From contig CAZJWK010000004.1 of assembly GCA_964549595.1 (NCBI GenBank), positions 7,223 to 71,222 on the forward strand: a stretch of DNA of 64,000 bases, written 5' to 3'. Source of the DNA: CAZQQN01 sp964549595 (lineage in GTDB: Bacteria; Bacteroidota; Bacteroidia; CAILMK01; CAYYUA01). The notes under the pieces were generated by a model, which searched no databases, was not told where the DNA came from, and worked only from the letters and a program-made list of their open reading frames with translations. This document shows positions 26,841 to 36,294 of the stretch, piece after piece; position 1 is the stretch's first letter, and every line of letters starts with the position of its first letter. Both the position numbers and the translations under genes were made by a program.

Positions 26841-27710
26841 TTAATATTGCCAAAGATCGTGTTCAAAGTTAAACAATTCTTCTTCAATTTTCTGAGCCCT
26901 GATTAACGCGCCAAACTTATCACCACTATATTTTGGTTGGTCTAAAATATCGACATCAAACTCATTCGGCTCTTTAATGATGTAACTAGAGAACAACCTC
27001 TGCTCAAAAAAGTCGTAGTAAGAAAGTTGAGCTGCGTCATTATGCCGATTAAACATCGGTTCATTCACCAAAATTTTTCTGAATTCTTCCCATTTGACCC
27101 AAAACAAAGTCCTTTCCCCTAATTCCGTTCCGGCCCTTTCAAGGTCATAAAGAGGAGCAATGGCAATAATGCGGGGAAAAAATTCACCAGTTTCTTTATC
27201 GAAAATCCAATCCTCCATTATCCGGAATTTAAAAAGCTCATCGCAGTCTTTCTTCTCTTTATACACAGTATCCCTTGTTTCATTAGGCCTTTCAACAGGC
27301 CAAGGCCTATATTCAGCTGCCCTTTCTTTAGTAAGTTGTTCTACAACTTCTTCACGCGTATAATAACTTGTCAAAGAGTCAGATTTATAGGGTGTTAATT
27401 TTTTTCCTTGAACCCCTTTCATCACAGAATTATAAAGCAGACAATTAAACCGGTTTTTAGGCCACCGCATAGCCAAATTTTGCTTTTCCCTGATATCTAA
27501 CTTTTGATGGATTCGTCTTGCATACATCACATCAGCTTGCCTTAAAGCAGGGTATGGAATGGCTTTTCGTTCCTCAATAGCCCTCCTTTCATAGGTAAAA
27601 TCTGATTTATAGGCTCCTTCTCCAGATTCCTGTGCCAGTGTAATATTGGAAAAAAGGCACATCACACCAACCAGGCAAGCCAATAAATTTTTAAACCCTA
27701 TTAATTTCAT
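26841..27710 (-). CDS. gldN: Gliding motility protein GldN (T9SS)
   Basis: 289 residues with signal peptide (about 1-26, ending ITLAQ). Matches GldN/PorN in length, gene order and motifs such as DRRAIEERKAIPYP-like opening (ERRAIEERKAIPYP), EDWIFDKETGEFFPRIIAIAP and the closing YDFFEQRLFSSYI. GldN forms the periplasmic ring complex with the lipoprotein GldK, associated with the outer membrane. Last gene of the operon, 12 bases after gldM, followed by the palindromic terminator. Confidence 0.93.
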   Translation of the reverse strand: MKLIGFKNLLACLVGVMCLFSNITLAQESGEGAYKSDFTYERRAIEERKAIPYPALRQADVMYARRIHQKLDIREKQNLAMRWPKNRFNCLLYNSVMKGVQGKKLTPYKSDSLTSYYTREEVVEQLTKERAAEYRPWPVERPNETRDTVYKEKKDCDELFKFRIMEDWIFDKETGEFFPRIIAIAPLYDLERAGTELGERTLFWVKWEEFRKILVNEPMFNRHNDAAQLSYYDFFEQRLFSSYIIKEPNEFDVDILDQPKYSGDKFGALIRAQKIEEELFNFEHDLWQY

Positions 27711-27722
27711 AACCGCAATAAT

Positions 27723-29318
27723 TTATTTGACATTCAGTGTAATAGTCGTAGGCAAATTCTTTACCCCGTCAGGCCCTTTAGCCCTAATTTTGTCCACAAT
27801 AATCCTGTCGCCATCATCCACATCAGAAAGCATATTTTTCATTTTTCCATTTAACCTGGCACCACGAGCTGTGGATTCTTTAACATTCCCTCTCCTTGGA
27901 ATATAAGTGAGCCGAAATTTTGTCACCCTATATTTAACCCCTTCAAAAGCAAATCCTTGACCCATTGTAGCGGCAATAGCACTGGCATTTTTCACTTTGA
28001 CAGCTGAAATGCTTCCACTGGTCTTACCAGCAAGCAGGGGACGGGGATTAGGAACAGACCGGACCCGGAATTCTTTTGAACCCAAATTTTTGCGGTTTCC
28101 ATCTGAAGTTTCAACCGATACACTAATAGTAGCTTTCCTGGTATCAGGTACTCTCGCTATATAATCACTTTTTCCTTTTTTAATCAATTTCCCTTTAGAG
28201 ATGGTGGCAGATGTTTGTTCAGGCCTATAACCCACAGCCCCAATGGAAATCGGATTGTCCAAACCGGTGTAAAGCATGTTCATCGCGTCCGCTGAAATGG
28301 TAGCAAAGGAAGGAGAAGCCTTATAATTAATGGTAAAGGGGAAAGAATCAATTCCCCCGGTTGTGGGATTTTTAAGAGTCATCAAACCCTCCTTTTCCTT
28401 TGTTCCGGGAGTAGAAGGAGTTGCCTTAAATTTACCTCTTCCATTTTTGATCTTTTCCTTGGGCATCTTTTCACCTTCGATATAAATAGTAGGATCCTGG
28501 GTAGAACTATAAGCCCCAAGCAATATATCGGCCTTATAGGTTTCATTGACGTTTACAACCCCTTTTTCTGCCCTAACAATGGGGATCAGTTGGTCAAAGG
28601 AACGCCTACCAGCCCCCACCTGCTTCAGTAATTGGTTAACTATATCAGCCTTCGTGCTCTTAAGATCACTTTCAATTTTAGATAGAATGGTTACTGTTGC
28701 GGTAACCGGTACCATTTGAAATCGTTGAGCTGCCCAACTATTCGCCTGATCAGGACCATCGGGAGGATCTTCAGCTTTTAATGAAACGATCTTTTTAATG
28801 GTTGATTCGGCAATGTCATCATCCTCTTTGTCATTTTCATTATACTCTCTAAGAATGCCCATTAATTGACTACGTGCACGATTAATCTTGTTTTGGAGGG
28901 TATCCCCTTTATCCTGCTCAACCAAAATCCGACTTCCCACATCCAAATTTTTAGCACCCACCAAGTGGTCAGTTTTTTCCCCGTCCTTTTTGAGGTATCC
29001 CCCACTTTTCTCGATGACTTCGTCCTTTAAACTTTCTATATAACTCTCGAGGCTATCAGTTATTTCTTTGGCTTTCATGGCCCGGTCATAATGAGGCTTT
29101 GTCAATTTTTCATTATTCTCCATTAAATCCTCAAAACGATTCATAGCACTCATGTTTTTCGTTTCAAGGGCCGAATTTGATTTTTTAATGCCGGTATGAA
29201 CTACGTGAAAAGCATTCAGAACCTCTGCAGAAACATTGAGGGCAAGTAAAGCCAATAGCACGAGGTACATCATATTAATCATCGCCTGCCGTAGCGGATT
29301 ATCTGATCCTGCTGCCAT
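27723..29318 (-). CDS. gldM: Gliding motility protein GldM (T9SS motor)
   Basis: 531 residues. Begins MAAGSDNPLRQAMINMMYLV and has a single membrane helix (about 13-34), then a long periplasmic part made of the helical D1 domain (about 40-220) and beta-rich D2-D4 domains to the C-terminus. GldM dimers sit inside a GldL pentamer and span the periplasm to reach the GldK/GldN ring, using proton motive force. Gene order L-M-N is the standard one. Confidence 0.95.
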   Translation of the reverse strand: MAAGSDNPLRQAMINMMYLVLLALLALNVSAEVLNAFHVVHTGIKKSNSALETKNMSAMNRFEDLMENNEKLTKPHYDRAMKAKEITDSLESYIESLKDEVIEKSGGYLKKDGEKTDHLVGAKNLDVGSRILVEQDKGDTLQNKINRARSQLMGILREYNENDKEDDDIAESTIKKIVSLKAEDPPDGPDQANSWAAQRFQMVPVTATVTILSKIESDLKSTKADIVNQLLKQVGAGRRSFDQLIPIVRAEKGVVNVNETYKADILLGAYSSTQDPTIYIEGEKMPKEKIKNGRGKFKATPSTPGTKEKEGLMTLKNPTTGGIDSFPFTINYKASPSFATISADAMNMLYTGLDNPISIGAVGYRPEQTSATISKGKLIKKGKSDYIARVPDTRKATISVSVETSDGNRKNLGSKEFRVRSVPNPRPLLAGKTSGSISAVKVKNASAIAATMGQGFAFEGVKYRVTKFRLTYIPRRGNVKESTARGARLNGKMKNMLSDVDDGDRIIVDKIRAKGPDGVKNLPTTITLNVK

Positions 29319-29374
29319 ATTTTATTACATTTAAGGTTTTATTTCTTATAATACTTTCTTGTCAAACACCTTAT

Positions 29375-30178
29375 TTAGGACTGACTTGAATTGGCACCCA
29401 TAGCGCTCAGCATGTTGCCGTAAACCGAGTTAAGGCTACCAAGGTTTTGGTTTAATCGGTTAAATTCATCTTTTAGTTTGGCAGTTTCTTCCTGAGAACC
29501 CGAAAGATTCTCAATGGTCCTGGACAGGCTGTCGTAATATTTATTAAGGGATTTGATATGGTTGTTGGTTTCTTCAAGTTCCATATCGTAAACTGAGTTC
29601 AGGGACGCTAATTTCTGGGAAGCTTGTTTGATTTGATCAAAATACTCTTTCGTAACCTCCGAGGATTGGTTTAGGTTCTCAAGGGCCTGAAGGTTTTCAG
29701 AATAAGATTGGTTGATTTTATCAATGTTTTGAGCGGCTTCTTTCACTTTGGAAGTGTAATCATCAGTAGCGACAGCCGCATCGGTTAGTTCACTCATTTT
29801 AGATACATTATCCGAAAATGATTTCATCCCATCGCCCAACCGTTGTATAAGACTTTGATCGATTTGGGCTTCTTCAAAAGCTTTATCCAGTTCCTCAGAA
29901 GCTGACTTGGAACCACTTCCTTTCTTAGTATCCTCAACACCTGCAAGCTCGGGATAGACCAATGTCCAATCATAGTCTTCTTTAATGGGTTCAAATGCAG
30001 AAATTGCAAAAATAAAGGCTTCCGTGCCCAGACCAACAATCAACATAACACCTGCACCGGGATAATGTTGTAATTTAAACAAAGCTCCTAATATCACCAC
30101 AGAAGCTCCTAATCCATAAATCTTCGCCATTATGGATTTAAACGTCTTACTTTCCAAAAAACTACCTGATTTAGCCAT
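29375..30178 (-). CDS. gldL: Gliding motility protein GldL (T9SS motor)
   Basis: 267 residues. Two membrane helices at about 14-36 (IMAKIYGLGASVVILGALFK) and 41-62 (VMLIVGLGTEAFIFAISAFE), with the characteristic FEPIKEDYDWTLVYPEL directly after. The long cytoplasmic tail (about 80-267) is helical and Gln/Ser/Leu-rich, as in other GldL. The conserved Glu in the second helix (TEAF) is the one implicated in proton use. Partner of GldM. Confidence 0.95.
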   Translation of the reverse strand: MAKSGSFLESKTFKSIMAKIYGLGASVVILGALFKLQHYPGAGVMLIVGLGTEAFIFAISAFEPIKEDYDWTLVYPELAGVEDTKKGSGSKSASEELDKAFEEAQIDQSLIQRLGDGMKSFSDNVSKMSELTDAAVATDDYTSKVKEAAQNIDKINQSYSENLQALENLNQSSEVTKEYFDQIKQASQKLASLNSVYDMELEETNNHIKSLNKYYDSLSRTIENLSGSQEETAKLKDEFNRLNQNLGSLNSVYGNMLSAMGANSSQS

Positions 30179-30219
30179 TTCTAAACTTTTTTATTTAAAC
30201 AATTATTATCAAAGGATTA

Positions 30220-31494
30220 CTAACGATCGTTAATGGAACGCCCCATATAGGTCATTACATTACGGAAACCAATGTAGGATTTAGCGGTATCAGCATATTC
30301 ATAGGAACGAACACCATTCTGAATATAATACGCCACATCTTTCCAAGAGCCGCCTCTAATAACTTTTCTCTTGCGAGTTACTGGTTCATCTTTTTTAGCA
30401 TCGTAATGATAATGGGGATTCATATCATTCATTTTATCATAGAGCGATTCATTGAAAGCAGTTTTAGTCCATTCGGCCACATTACCAGCCATGCAATATA
30501 AACCGTAATCGTTAGGAAAATACGATGTTACTTTAACAGGATAAAAACCTCCATCCCTGATGTAATTACCCCTCAAGGGTTTAAAATTAGCCAGGAAACA
30601 ACCCTTTTTATTCCGGGTATACGGACCGCCCCATGGGTAAGGGCTAAAATCACGGCCACCTCTCGCAGCATATTCCCATTCAGCTTCAGTTGGAATTCTG
30701 AATGGATTAACATCCGGCATACCAACAGAATTGTAATAAGCATTAAGCTTTTGCGTCCGCCAATTAGAAAATGCCCTTGCCTGATGCCAGCTAACACCCA
30801 CTACCGGATAGTCATCGTAACCCGGATGAGCAAAATACAACCTTGCCATGGGATCATTGTAAGAATAGGTAAAATCCCTTATAAAAGCCAAAGTATCTGG
30901 ATAAACATGAACATTTTCTTCTTCGATAAATTTAGACCTTTTAGCCGGTTCGTGTTTGTATTTTCTCTTGGCTGCTTCGTGTAGATCAAACCATTTGTAA
31001 TTATAAACTAATTTACCACTATTAAGCTTTTGTTGATTACCAATTTTATTTTCACCCTGATAGTACATATCGGCCACCATATCCTGCGTTTCCTTGAGGT
31101 TCCACTCAATTTCCTTATCCCAATTTAAGCGCGTGCCTCTATCATTTTCGATCAGGTGTTCTCCCCCTATCTTTTCTTTGGCAATAGAGTCTCTAACCCA
31201 GTAAACAAATTGTCTGTATTCATTATTGGTAATCTCAGTGTCATCCATGAAGAAAGCTTTAACCGAAACCTGTTTCGGTCGAGCAGTACGGGCATACACA
31301 ACATCCTGATCGCTTTGTCCCATATGGAAAGTACCCGTAGGTACATAAACAGTACCGTAGGGTTGTGGGTGAGACCATGGATTTCTACCTTGGACACCTG
31401 TTAATTGGCCCTCAGTGTTGCTTAAACCACAGCCTTGCAGTAAAAACGATAAAGGTATAAAAGCCAATAGGGCTATTTTCAACGATTTCATCAT
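30220..31494 (-). CDS. gldK: Gliding motility lipoprotein GldK (T9SS)
   Basis: 424 residues. Lipoprotein signal with the lipobox LLQGC (Cys about 22). The rest is a formylglycine-generating-enzyme-like fold: GTFHMGQSDQD, DDTEITNNEYRQF, IPTEAEWEYAARGG, MAGNVAEWT and VIRGGSWKD. In GldK this fold is structural: it forms the outer-membrane-associated ring with GldN. A 90-base gap separates it from porP, which could hold a second promoter, but I see no good consensus there. Confidence 0.95.
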   Translation of the reverse strand: MMKSLKIALLAFIPLSFLLQGCGLSNTEGQLTGVQGRNPWSHPQPYGTVYVPTGTFHMGQSDQDVVYARTARPKQVSVKAFFMDDTEITNNEYRQFVYWVRDSIAKEKIGGEHLIENDRGTRLNWDKEIEWNLKETQDMVADMYYQGENKIGNQQKLNSGKLVYNYKWFDLHEAAKRKYKHEPAKRSKFIEEENVHVYPDTLAFIRDFTYSYNDPMARLYFAHPGYDDYPVVGVSWHQARAFSNWRTQKLNAYYNSVGMPDVNPFRIPTEAEWEYAARGGRDFSPYPWGGPYTRNKKGCFLANFKPLRGNYIRDGGFYPVKVTSYFPNDYGLYCMAGNVAEWTKTAFNESLYDKMNDMNPHYHYDAKKDEPVTRKRKVIRGGSWKDVAYYIQNGVRSYEYADTAKSYIGFRNVMTYMGRSINDR

Positions 31495-31584
31495 TTTTAT
31501 GATAATTTTCTATTACAAATGTTTATTCACACCGAACGTTTCAAAAAACGAAACTACAAAAAATTTATTATTTAACACGCAAAT

Positions 31585-32565
31585 CTAAAGATGCCTTGGG
31601 GTCCAGATGGGAAATTCTTCTTTTGGTTCTGGATTGAAATTAAAACAATAACCAATTAGTACTTCATGGGTTCCACCGCTCTTAATGTCATTGGGATTAA
31701 AGGGTAAATCAAAAGAATATCCCACTTTTAACTTCGGGGTTAAATACATCCCCAACATGGCATTCATGGCATTTTCTCCGATTCTGTAACCCAATCCGCC
31801 CCAATATTTATCTTGCAATGTAGCCCTTAAATTCACATCAGAAACCAACTTAGCACCATCGAATTTAAAAAGGGCTGAAGGTTTAAAACTCCATTCTTCA
31901 TTCAAATCATAATTATACCCCCCTGATAAATAAAAGTGGCGAAAATATTTTGCTTCACCACCACCCTTCAAGCTCCAACCAAGTTTAGGCTGATTTAAGT
32001 GAAGACCAGATAAACCGACATAATAGTTCCTGCCTGTTAAAAATGCCCCGATTCCCACATCAAACATTCCTTTTGAAACTTCTTTATTCGGAATTAAAGG
32101 ATCGCCGTCTTCTATTGCTTTTAACTTATTACCGTTCAATTGCTTTTGAATATATCCAATGTTCAAACCCAGGGACAAACGACCAAAAGAAAATTCTCTT
32201 TTATGACTGGCAGATGCCAAAACAGAAACCGTTGACTCAAATCCCTGTTGATCATTGAAAATTGCCAGTCCTGCTCCTTGCACAAAATCATTGATCAATG
32301 GTGCATGAACATTAAAAACCTGAGTATTTGGTGCAGACCCACCATCTATTCCTTCAAATTGTGTCCACTGGTTATGCTGAAGAAAAGTGGCACAAATTCT
32401 CCTTTCATGATTACCCGCAAATGCAGGATTATAATTCAGTTCACTAAACATATAGTGAGAATATTGGGGATCCTGCTGCGCTTTTACTTCTTGAAAGTTC
32501 AGCAATAAAAACGACCCACTAAAAATCAAAGAAAGTAAGTAAAAATTTTGCCATCTCAACTTCAT
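31585..32565 (-). CDS. PorP/SprF family T9SS outer-membrane protein
   Basis: 326 residues with signal peptide (ending EVKAQ) and the family opening QDPQYSHYMFSELNYNPAFAGN. The remainder is a beta-barrel (about 14 strands), ending in GYCFNFNPEPKEEFPIWTPRHL. PorP/SprF proteins sit at the outer membrane; SprF-type members help type-B substrates reach the surface. Being first in an operon with gldKLMN fits the P. gingivalis porP-K-L-M-N order, so I regard it as PorP of the core apparatus. Confidence 0.92.
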   Translation of the reverse strand: MKLRWQNFYLLSLIFSGSFLLLNFQEVKAQQDPQYSHYMFSELNYNPAFAGNHERRICATFLQHNQWTQFEGIDGGSAPNTQVFNVHAPLINDFVQGAGLAIFNDQQGFESTVSVLASASHKREFSFGRLSLGLNIGYIQKQLNGNKLKAIEDGDPLIPNKEVSKGMFDVGIGAFLTGRNYYVGLSGLHLNQPKLGWSLKGGGEAKYFRHFYLSGGYNYDLNEEWSFKPSALFKFDGAKLVSDVNLRATLQDKYWGGLGYRIGENAMNAMLGMYLTPKLKVGYSFDLPFNPNDIKSGGTHEVLIGYCFNFNPEPKEEFPIWTPRHL

Positions 32566-32590
32566 GTATTCAATGGTTTAATTGATGCTT

Positions 32591-32621
32591 CAAATATAGA
32601 AACAATATTCAAAGGAACAAA
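32591..32621 (-). promoter_or_regulatory. Consensus promoter of the T9SS operon
   Basis: On the minus strand: TTTG (32621-32618), 19 bases, then TATATTTG (32598-32591). This is an exact match to the Bacteroidota -33/-7 consensus TTTG-N19-21-TAnnTTTG. The -7 box ends 26 bases before the porP start, so the untranslated leader would be about 20 bases. Confidence 0.78.
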
Positions 32622-32712
32622 CTAAACTTTAAAAATCTAAACGATGGTTTTTTAATCCTATTGTTTTAATAGAAAAGGTGGTCCCAACTTCCCAGCAAAT
32701 ATTCACCAAACC

Positions 32713-33465
32713 TTATTGCTTAGGGTTGTTATATTTCCTTATATAGTTTTCAAGGGCCATTTTCATGGAAGGAGCCTGAGGAGAAGGGGCTTCAATATTA
32801 AGTTCCAGTCCCGCTTTTTTTACTTCTTTACAGGTTTTGGGACCAAAGGCAGCGATTTTGGTATCATTTTGCTCAAAATCGGGAAAATTTTCCAATAATG
32901 AGCGTATCCCGGAAGGGCTAAAAAAGGCCAGAATATCATAATCCACATTTCTTAGCTCCGAAAGATCATTGTAAATGGTTCGGTACATCGTGGCCTCAGT
33001 AAACTTAATCTTGTATTTACGTAAGGTTTTAGCAAATTCATTCTTACTTACATTAGATTGCGGTATTAAATACCGCTCATTTTTGTGTTTTAGTAGTAGG
33101 CTTTCGAATCCCTTATCCTTGGACTTTGGGAAAAAAACCTTCCGCTTACGGTAAGTTATGAATTTTTGGAGGTAAAGGGCTATCGCTTCTGTTACACAAA
33201 AATACTTCATTTCAGCAGGGACTTCTATTCGTAGGTCTTCACATAACCTAAAAAAATGTTCAATGGCTGTCCTGCTGGTCATGACAATTGCTGTATGCTT
33301 TAATATGCTTATTTTGCTCCTTCTAAATTCCTTAGCAGTCACACCCTCTACCTTAATAAAAGGGTAAAACTGAATATCTACGTTGTATTTATCTTTTAAT
33401 TCCTGGTAAGGAGAACTACCATTTGAAGGTTCGGGCTGAGAGATAAGGATGTTTTTTATTTTCAC
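32713..33465 (-). CDS. hemD: Uroporphyrinogen-III synthase
   Basis: Closes hydroxymethylbilane to uroporphyrinogen III in haem synthesis. 250 residues; the family diverges strongly, but the two-lobed pattern is visible: N-terminal ILISQPEPSNGSSPYQEL, mid segment VMTSRTAIEHFFRL, and C-terminal YDILAFFSPSGIRSLLENFP and KIAAFGPKTCKEVKKAGLE. The start is a GTG at 33465 (no upstream ATG in frame before a stop). It is paired with a DUF4271 gene, an arrangement typical of Bacteroidota. Confidence 0.88.
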   Translation of the reverse strand: MKIKNILISQPEPSNGSSPYQELKDKYNVDIQFYPFIKVEGVTAKEFRRSKISILKHTAIVMTSRTAIEHFFRLCEDLRIEVPAEMKYFCVTEAIALYLQKFITYRKRKVFFPKSKDKGFESLLLKHKNERYLIPQSNVSKNEFAKTLRKYKIKFTEATMYRTIYNDLSELRNVDYDILAFFSPSGIRSLLENFPDFEQNDTKIAAFGPKTCKEVKKAGLELNIEAPSPQAPSMKMALENYIRKYNNPKQ

Positions 33466-33490
33466 TATGATTAATTAATTTGATTTGTTA

Positions 33491-34165
33491 TCAAAAAACA
33501 TCTGTAATAAGGTCAATCACAATAATTAACGGGGAAATTTCAACGACACAAAGGTAAAAAAAATTGTAAATAATTCCATGACGCCCTTTACCCTGAACCT
33601 GAAATAACGTTCTAAGGAAACGATAACATAAGAAAAGGATTATTAAAATGCCTAAAACATTAAAGGTGAGGGTCTTAGGTAGCAAATTAAAATAAGTCAT
33701 CAAAAATACCATTGGTAAAAGGATAATACCTATCACACGATTAAAAATCAAAAGCTGATAAAGAAAAAATCTTTTATATCCGCCTTCATAAAATACGCCG
33801 GTAAAGGCTGTGTAAAGGAGGAGGTGAGCCAAATAAATACCCGTAACCCATAGTAAAGTTTCCCAAAAATCCATATCAGCAAGCATCTCACTGGGGTATT
33901 GAAACAAGTAAAATGCAATGCTACCTAAAAAAACAAGATCCAGAAAAATATTGACCAAATTCCAGCTTAACTTCCCCTCTCGCAATATTAAGTTAATATA
34001 ATTAAAGTCCAGAATGCTACGAAATAAATCATTAAAATAAAAGGGGTCTAACACTTTAACCAACCCTAAAAGGAGCAGGAACAAAATTAACAGGAAAAAA
34101 AGTATGGTATTTTCCTGAAGCCCATTTGCTAAAGCATTGCCTCCAATAACAATTAAATAATTCAT
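33491..34165 (-). CDS. DUF4271 polytopic membrane protein
   Basis: 224 residues with about six membrane helices (for example ILFFLLILFLLLLGLVKVL, LDLVFLGSIAFYLF, ETLLWVTGIYLAHLLLY, IIGIILLPMVFLMTYF-like segments, LTFNVLGILIILFLCY and a last one near the end). Family context: DUF4271 genes lie directly upstream of hemD in many Bacteroidota. Function unknown. No catalytic motifs stand out. Confidence 0.85.
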   Translation of the reverse strand: MNYLIVIGGNALANGLQENTILFFLLILFLLLLGLVKVLDPFYFNDLFRSILDFNYINLILREGKLSWNLVNIFLDLVFLGSIAFYLFQYPSEMLADMDFWETLLWVTGIYLAHLLLYTAFTGVFYEGGYKRFFLYQLLIFNRVIGIILLPMVFLMTYFNLLPKTLTFNVLGILIILFLCYRFLRTLFQVQGKGRHGIIYNFFYLCVVEISPLIIVIDLITDVF

Positions 34166-34238
34166 AGTTAGCCTTAGGTACGGGGTGGCTTTAAATTTTC
34201 AAAAATACCTTTTAAACAAAATATCATCTCAATAAGCA

Positions 34239-36008
34239 TTAAAACAGGTTGATAAAACCAAAGTGGATTTGCCCGTTTCTAAACTGAAGCGGTTGACCGG
34301 ATTGCTGTCCTATTGCATAATTAAGGGAAAATAAGCCGGCCCCTGTTTCAAAAGTATAACCCAGCCCAAAGCCATAAGGCCTGCCATAATTAGTTTCATT
34401 TACAAGCTTTTGCTGGTAAAAAGCTTGATCAAAAAAAAGGGTAAAATAATCATTTTTTGCCGTCAAAAGCCTGAATTCCAAGGTACCAATGCCATATGAA
34501 CTTGCCGAAATACTCCCTTCATCAAACCCTCTCAAATCCTGAAATCCCCCAAATTGAAACAGTTGATTCCTCAGAATTTTATCGTCCACCAAATGTTTCC
34601 CCTCTATTTTGGCCATTAAAGTGGTTTGCTCACCCAACTTAAAAAAATACTGGCCTAAAAAAGTTAGTTTGTAAAGGACTTTTTTACTTTTCAATGAATC
34701 AACTTTCCTATCTTCCAGTTGGGGATTAGGATTTAGGGATTTTTGCCCGGCACTTCCATTTAAATTAATCCTGTATCCTTTAGTGGGATTCAAACGGTAA
34801 TCCAAATCCTGGTAATTAGCACCTATTCCATAAAATTGAACATCATAATTGGCAAACTGGGATAAATTGTTAGCCCGTTTAAAACCAGAAGGGTTTATTA
34901 AATTGGATTGGCTTGATTCATAAAAAACCTTACCGTAATTATTTCCTGAAAACAAGTACCTCACTCCAAGCTCCCAACCCACATTTAAATACAAAGTATC
35001 GAATTTAATTAAATCCAATGATGCTTCTGCCCCAATCGGGAAATTCAGGAAAAAAGGATAATGATAATCCAACCTTAATTCCTGGCTCCTTTCACGAATC
35101 TTTTGCCAGTTCAAGTCTATAGACATGGCCTGCCCAAAGGGATTTCTCAACCGCAAACCCACCTCACCGGTTAATCTAAGCCCGTCTTCTCCTCCTGTTT
35201 GGGGGGAAACTCCCACTATGCCATTTACCCTACTGGCAGGAGATTGCTTAAGGTAAAGCTTAATATGAGCCTTTCCCCTTTGAAAATCTACCCCGGGCTC
35301 TGCTGTGGTCTTAAGGAAAGCCAATTGATCAATACGATCCTTGAGTGATTTTACATCGTTTTCATTGTAAAGCCGGCCTGAATCAATTTTTAAATACCTG
35401 CGCAAATAGCGTTTCGAAACATTCACCTTCCCTGGTATAGTCAGATCTCCATAAGTGACCCGAGGCCCCTTGTCAATCTTTAAAGAGGCACTCAATGCAT
35501 TATTTTTAAAACGAAGTTCAGCCAAACGGATGGCTGCAAAGGGATGCCCATGGTTTTCTGCATATTCCAGAATGGCTTCCATCAATTGGCTTATTTCTTC
35601 AGCCCGTAGGGGGTCTCCTTTAAACATATTCGTTGAATACCCCTTCTTTCTTAGCCACCCTTCATTGACATTACCTGATTTAAGCTTAACCCACCGATAT
35701 TTCTTTCCGACTTTCACCAAAGCTTTATAGGTTAATGAGTCTTTTTTTTGAAAAGCATCCACGCTTGCTTCAAGATATCCTTCATGCCAATACTTCTGCA
35801 GTAAATCCCTAAGGGCAAAACGAATAGCAACGGAGTCCCTGAAACGCTTTTCTTTCGGAATTTTTTTGCTAATTACACTCGAATCACCTTTTACAGTTAA
35901 ATCCAAACGAAAAGTATTCTGCCCGAAAACAGAAGTAAACAAAAGGCAATTCAAAAGCATCCATACCACAAAAACCTTCCAAATAAGATGTTTATTTAGT
36001 GGTCTCAA
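34239..36008 (-). CDS. Omp85-family outer-membrane protein (BamA/TamA-like), POTRA plus barrel
   Basis: 589 residues from a TTG start that is directly preceded by an in-frame stop; starting at the first ATG (residue 17) would remove the charged n-region of the signal peptide (ending SVFGQ). Residues about 30-260 hold POTRA-like modules (YGDLTIPGKVNVSKRYLRRY is clear); about 265-589 are a 16-strand-type barrel with the family motif LRGFDEG and a C-terminal Phe. Shorter than BamA (835 residues at 14210), more like the TamA/FhaC branch. Separated from DUF4271 by 73 bases. The client is unknown. Confidence 0.87.
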   Translation of the reverse strand: MRPLNKHLIWKVFVVWMLLNCLLFTSVFGQNTFRLDLTVKGDSSVISKKIPKEKRFRDSVAIRFALRDLLQKYWHEGYLEASVDAFQKKDSLTYKALVKVGKKYRWVKLKSGNVNEGWLRKKGYSTNMFKGDPLRAEEISQLMEAILEYAENHGHPFAAIRLAELRFKNNALSASLKIDKGPRVTYGDLTIPGKVNVSKRYLRRYLKIDSGRLYNENDVKSLKDRIDQLAFLKTTAEPGVDFQRGKAHIKLYLKQSPASRVNGIVGVSPQTGGEDGLRLTGEVGLRLRNPFGQAMSIDLNWQKIRERSQELRLDYHYPFFLNFPIGAEASLDLIKFDTLYLNVGWELGVRYLFSGNNYGKVFYESSQSNLINPSGFKRANNLSQFANYDVQFYGIGANYQDLDYRLNPTKGYRINLNGSAGQKSLNPNPQLEDRKVDSLKSKKVLYKLTFLGQYFFKLGEQTTLMAKIEGKHLVDDKILRNQLFQFGGFQDLRGFDEGSISASSYGIGTLEFRLLTAKNDYFTLFFDQAFYQQKLVNETNYGRPYGFGLGYTFETGAGLFSLNYAIGQQSGQPLQFRNGQIHFGFINLF

Positions 36009-36294
36009 TTAAAGGCTATTTTCAAATGAATTCCATTTAGCAATTTAAGGCCCATAGGTTACAAATTAATTAAAAAGCAGGATTTTAGTAAATTCGGAGT
36101 AAATAAACCTTTATGAGCGAATTCAAAAATAAACGAATGCCCAACTATTTAATTCAATAACAATTGAGCTATGGTTGCTATGGTAATTAAACCGGAATAA
36201 AGTGCCCAATTTTGAAATCTTTTACCCTGTTTTTCGCTTATTAAATTGAAACCCGTGTAAGAAAATCATTTAAACTAAAACATCAATTTACTGA

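Noticed and set aside
36151..36265. 38-codon minus-strand frame resembling a membrane helix (KRFQNWALYSGLITIATIAQ)
   Set aside because: Protein-like but preceded by a stop and with no usable start codon; may be a scrap of a lost gene.
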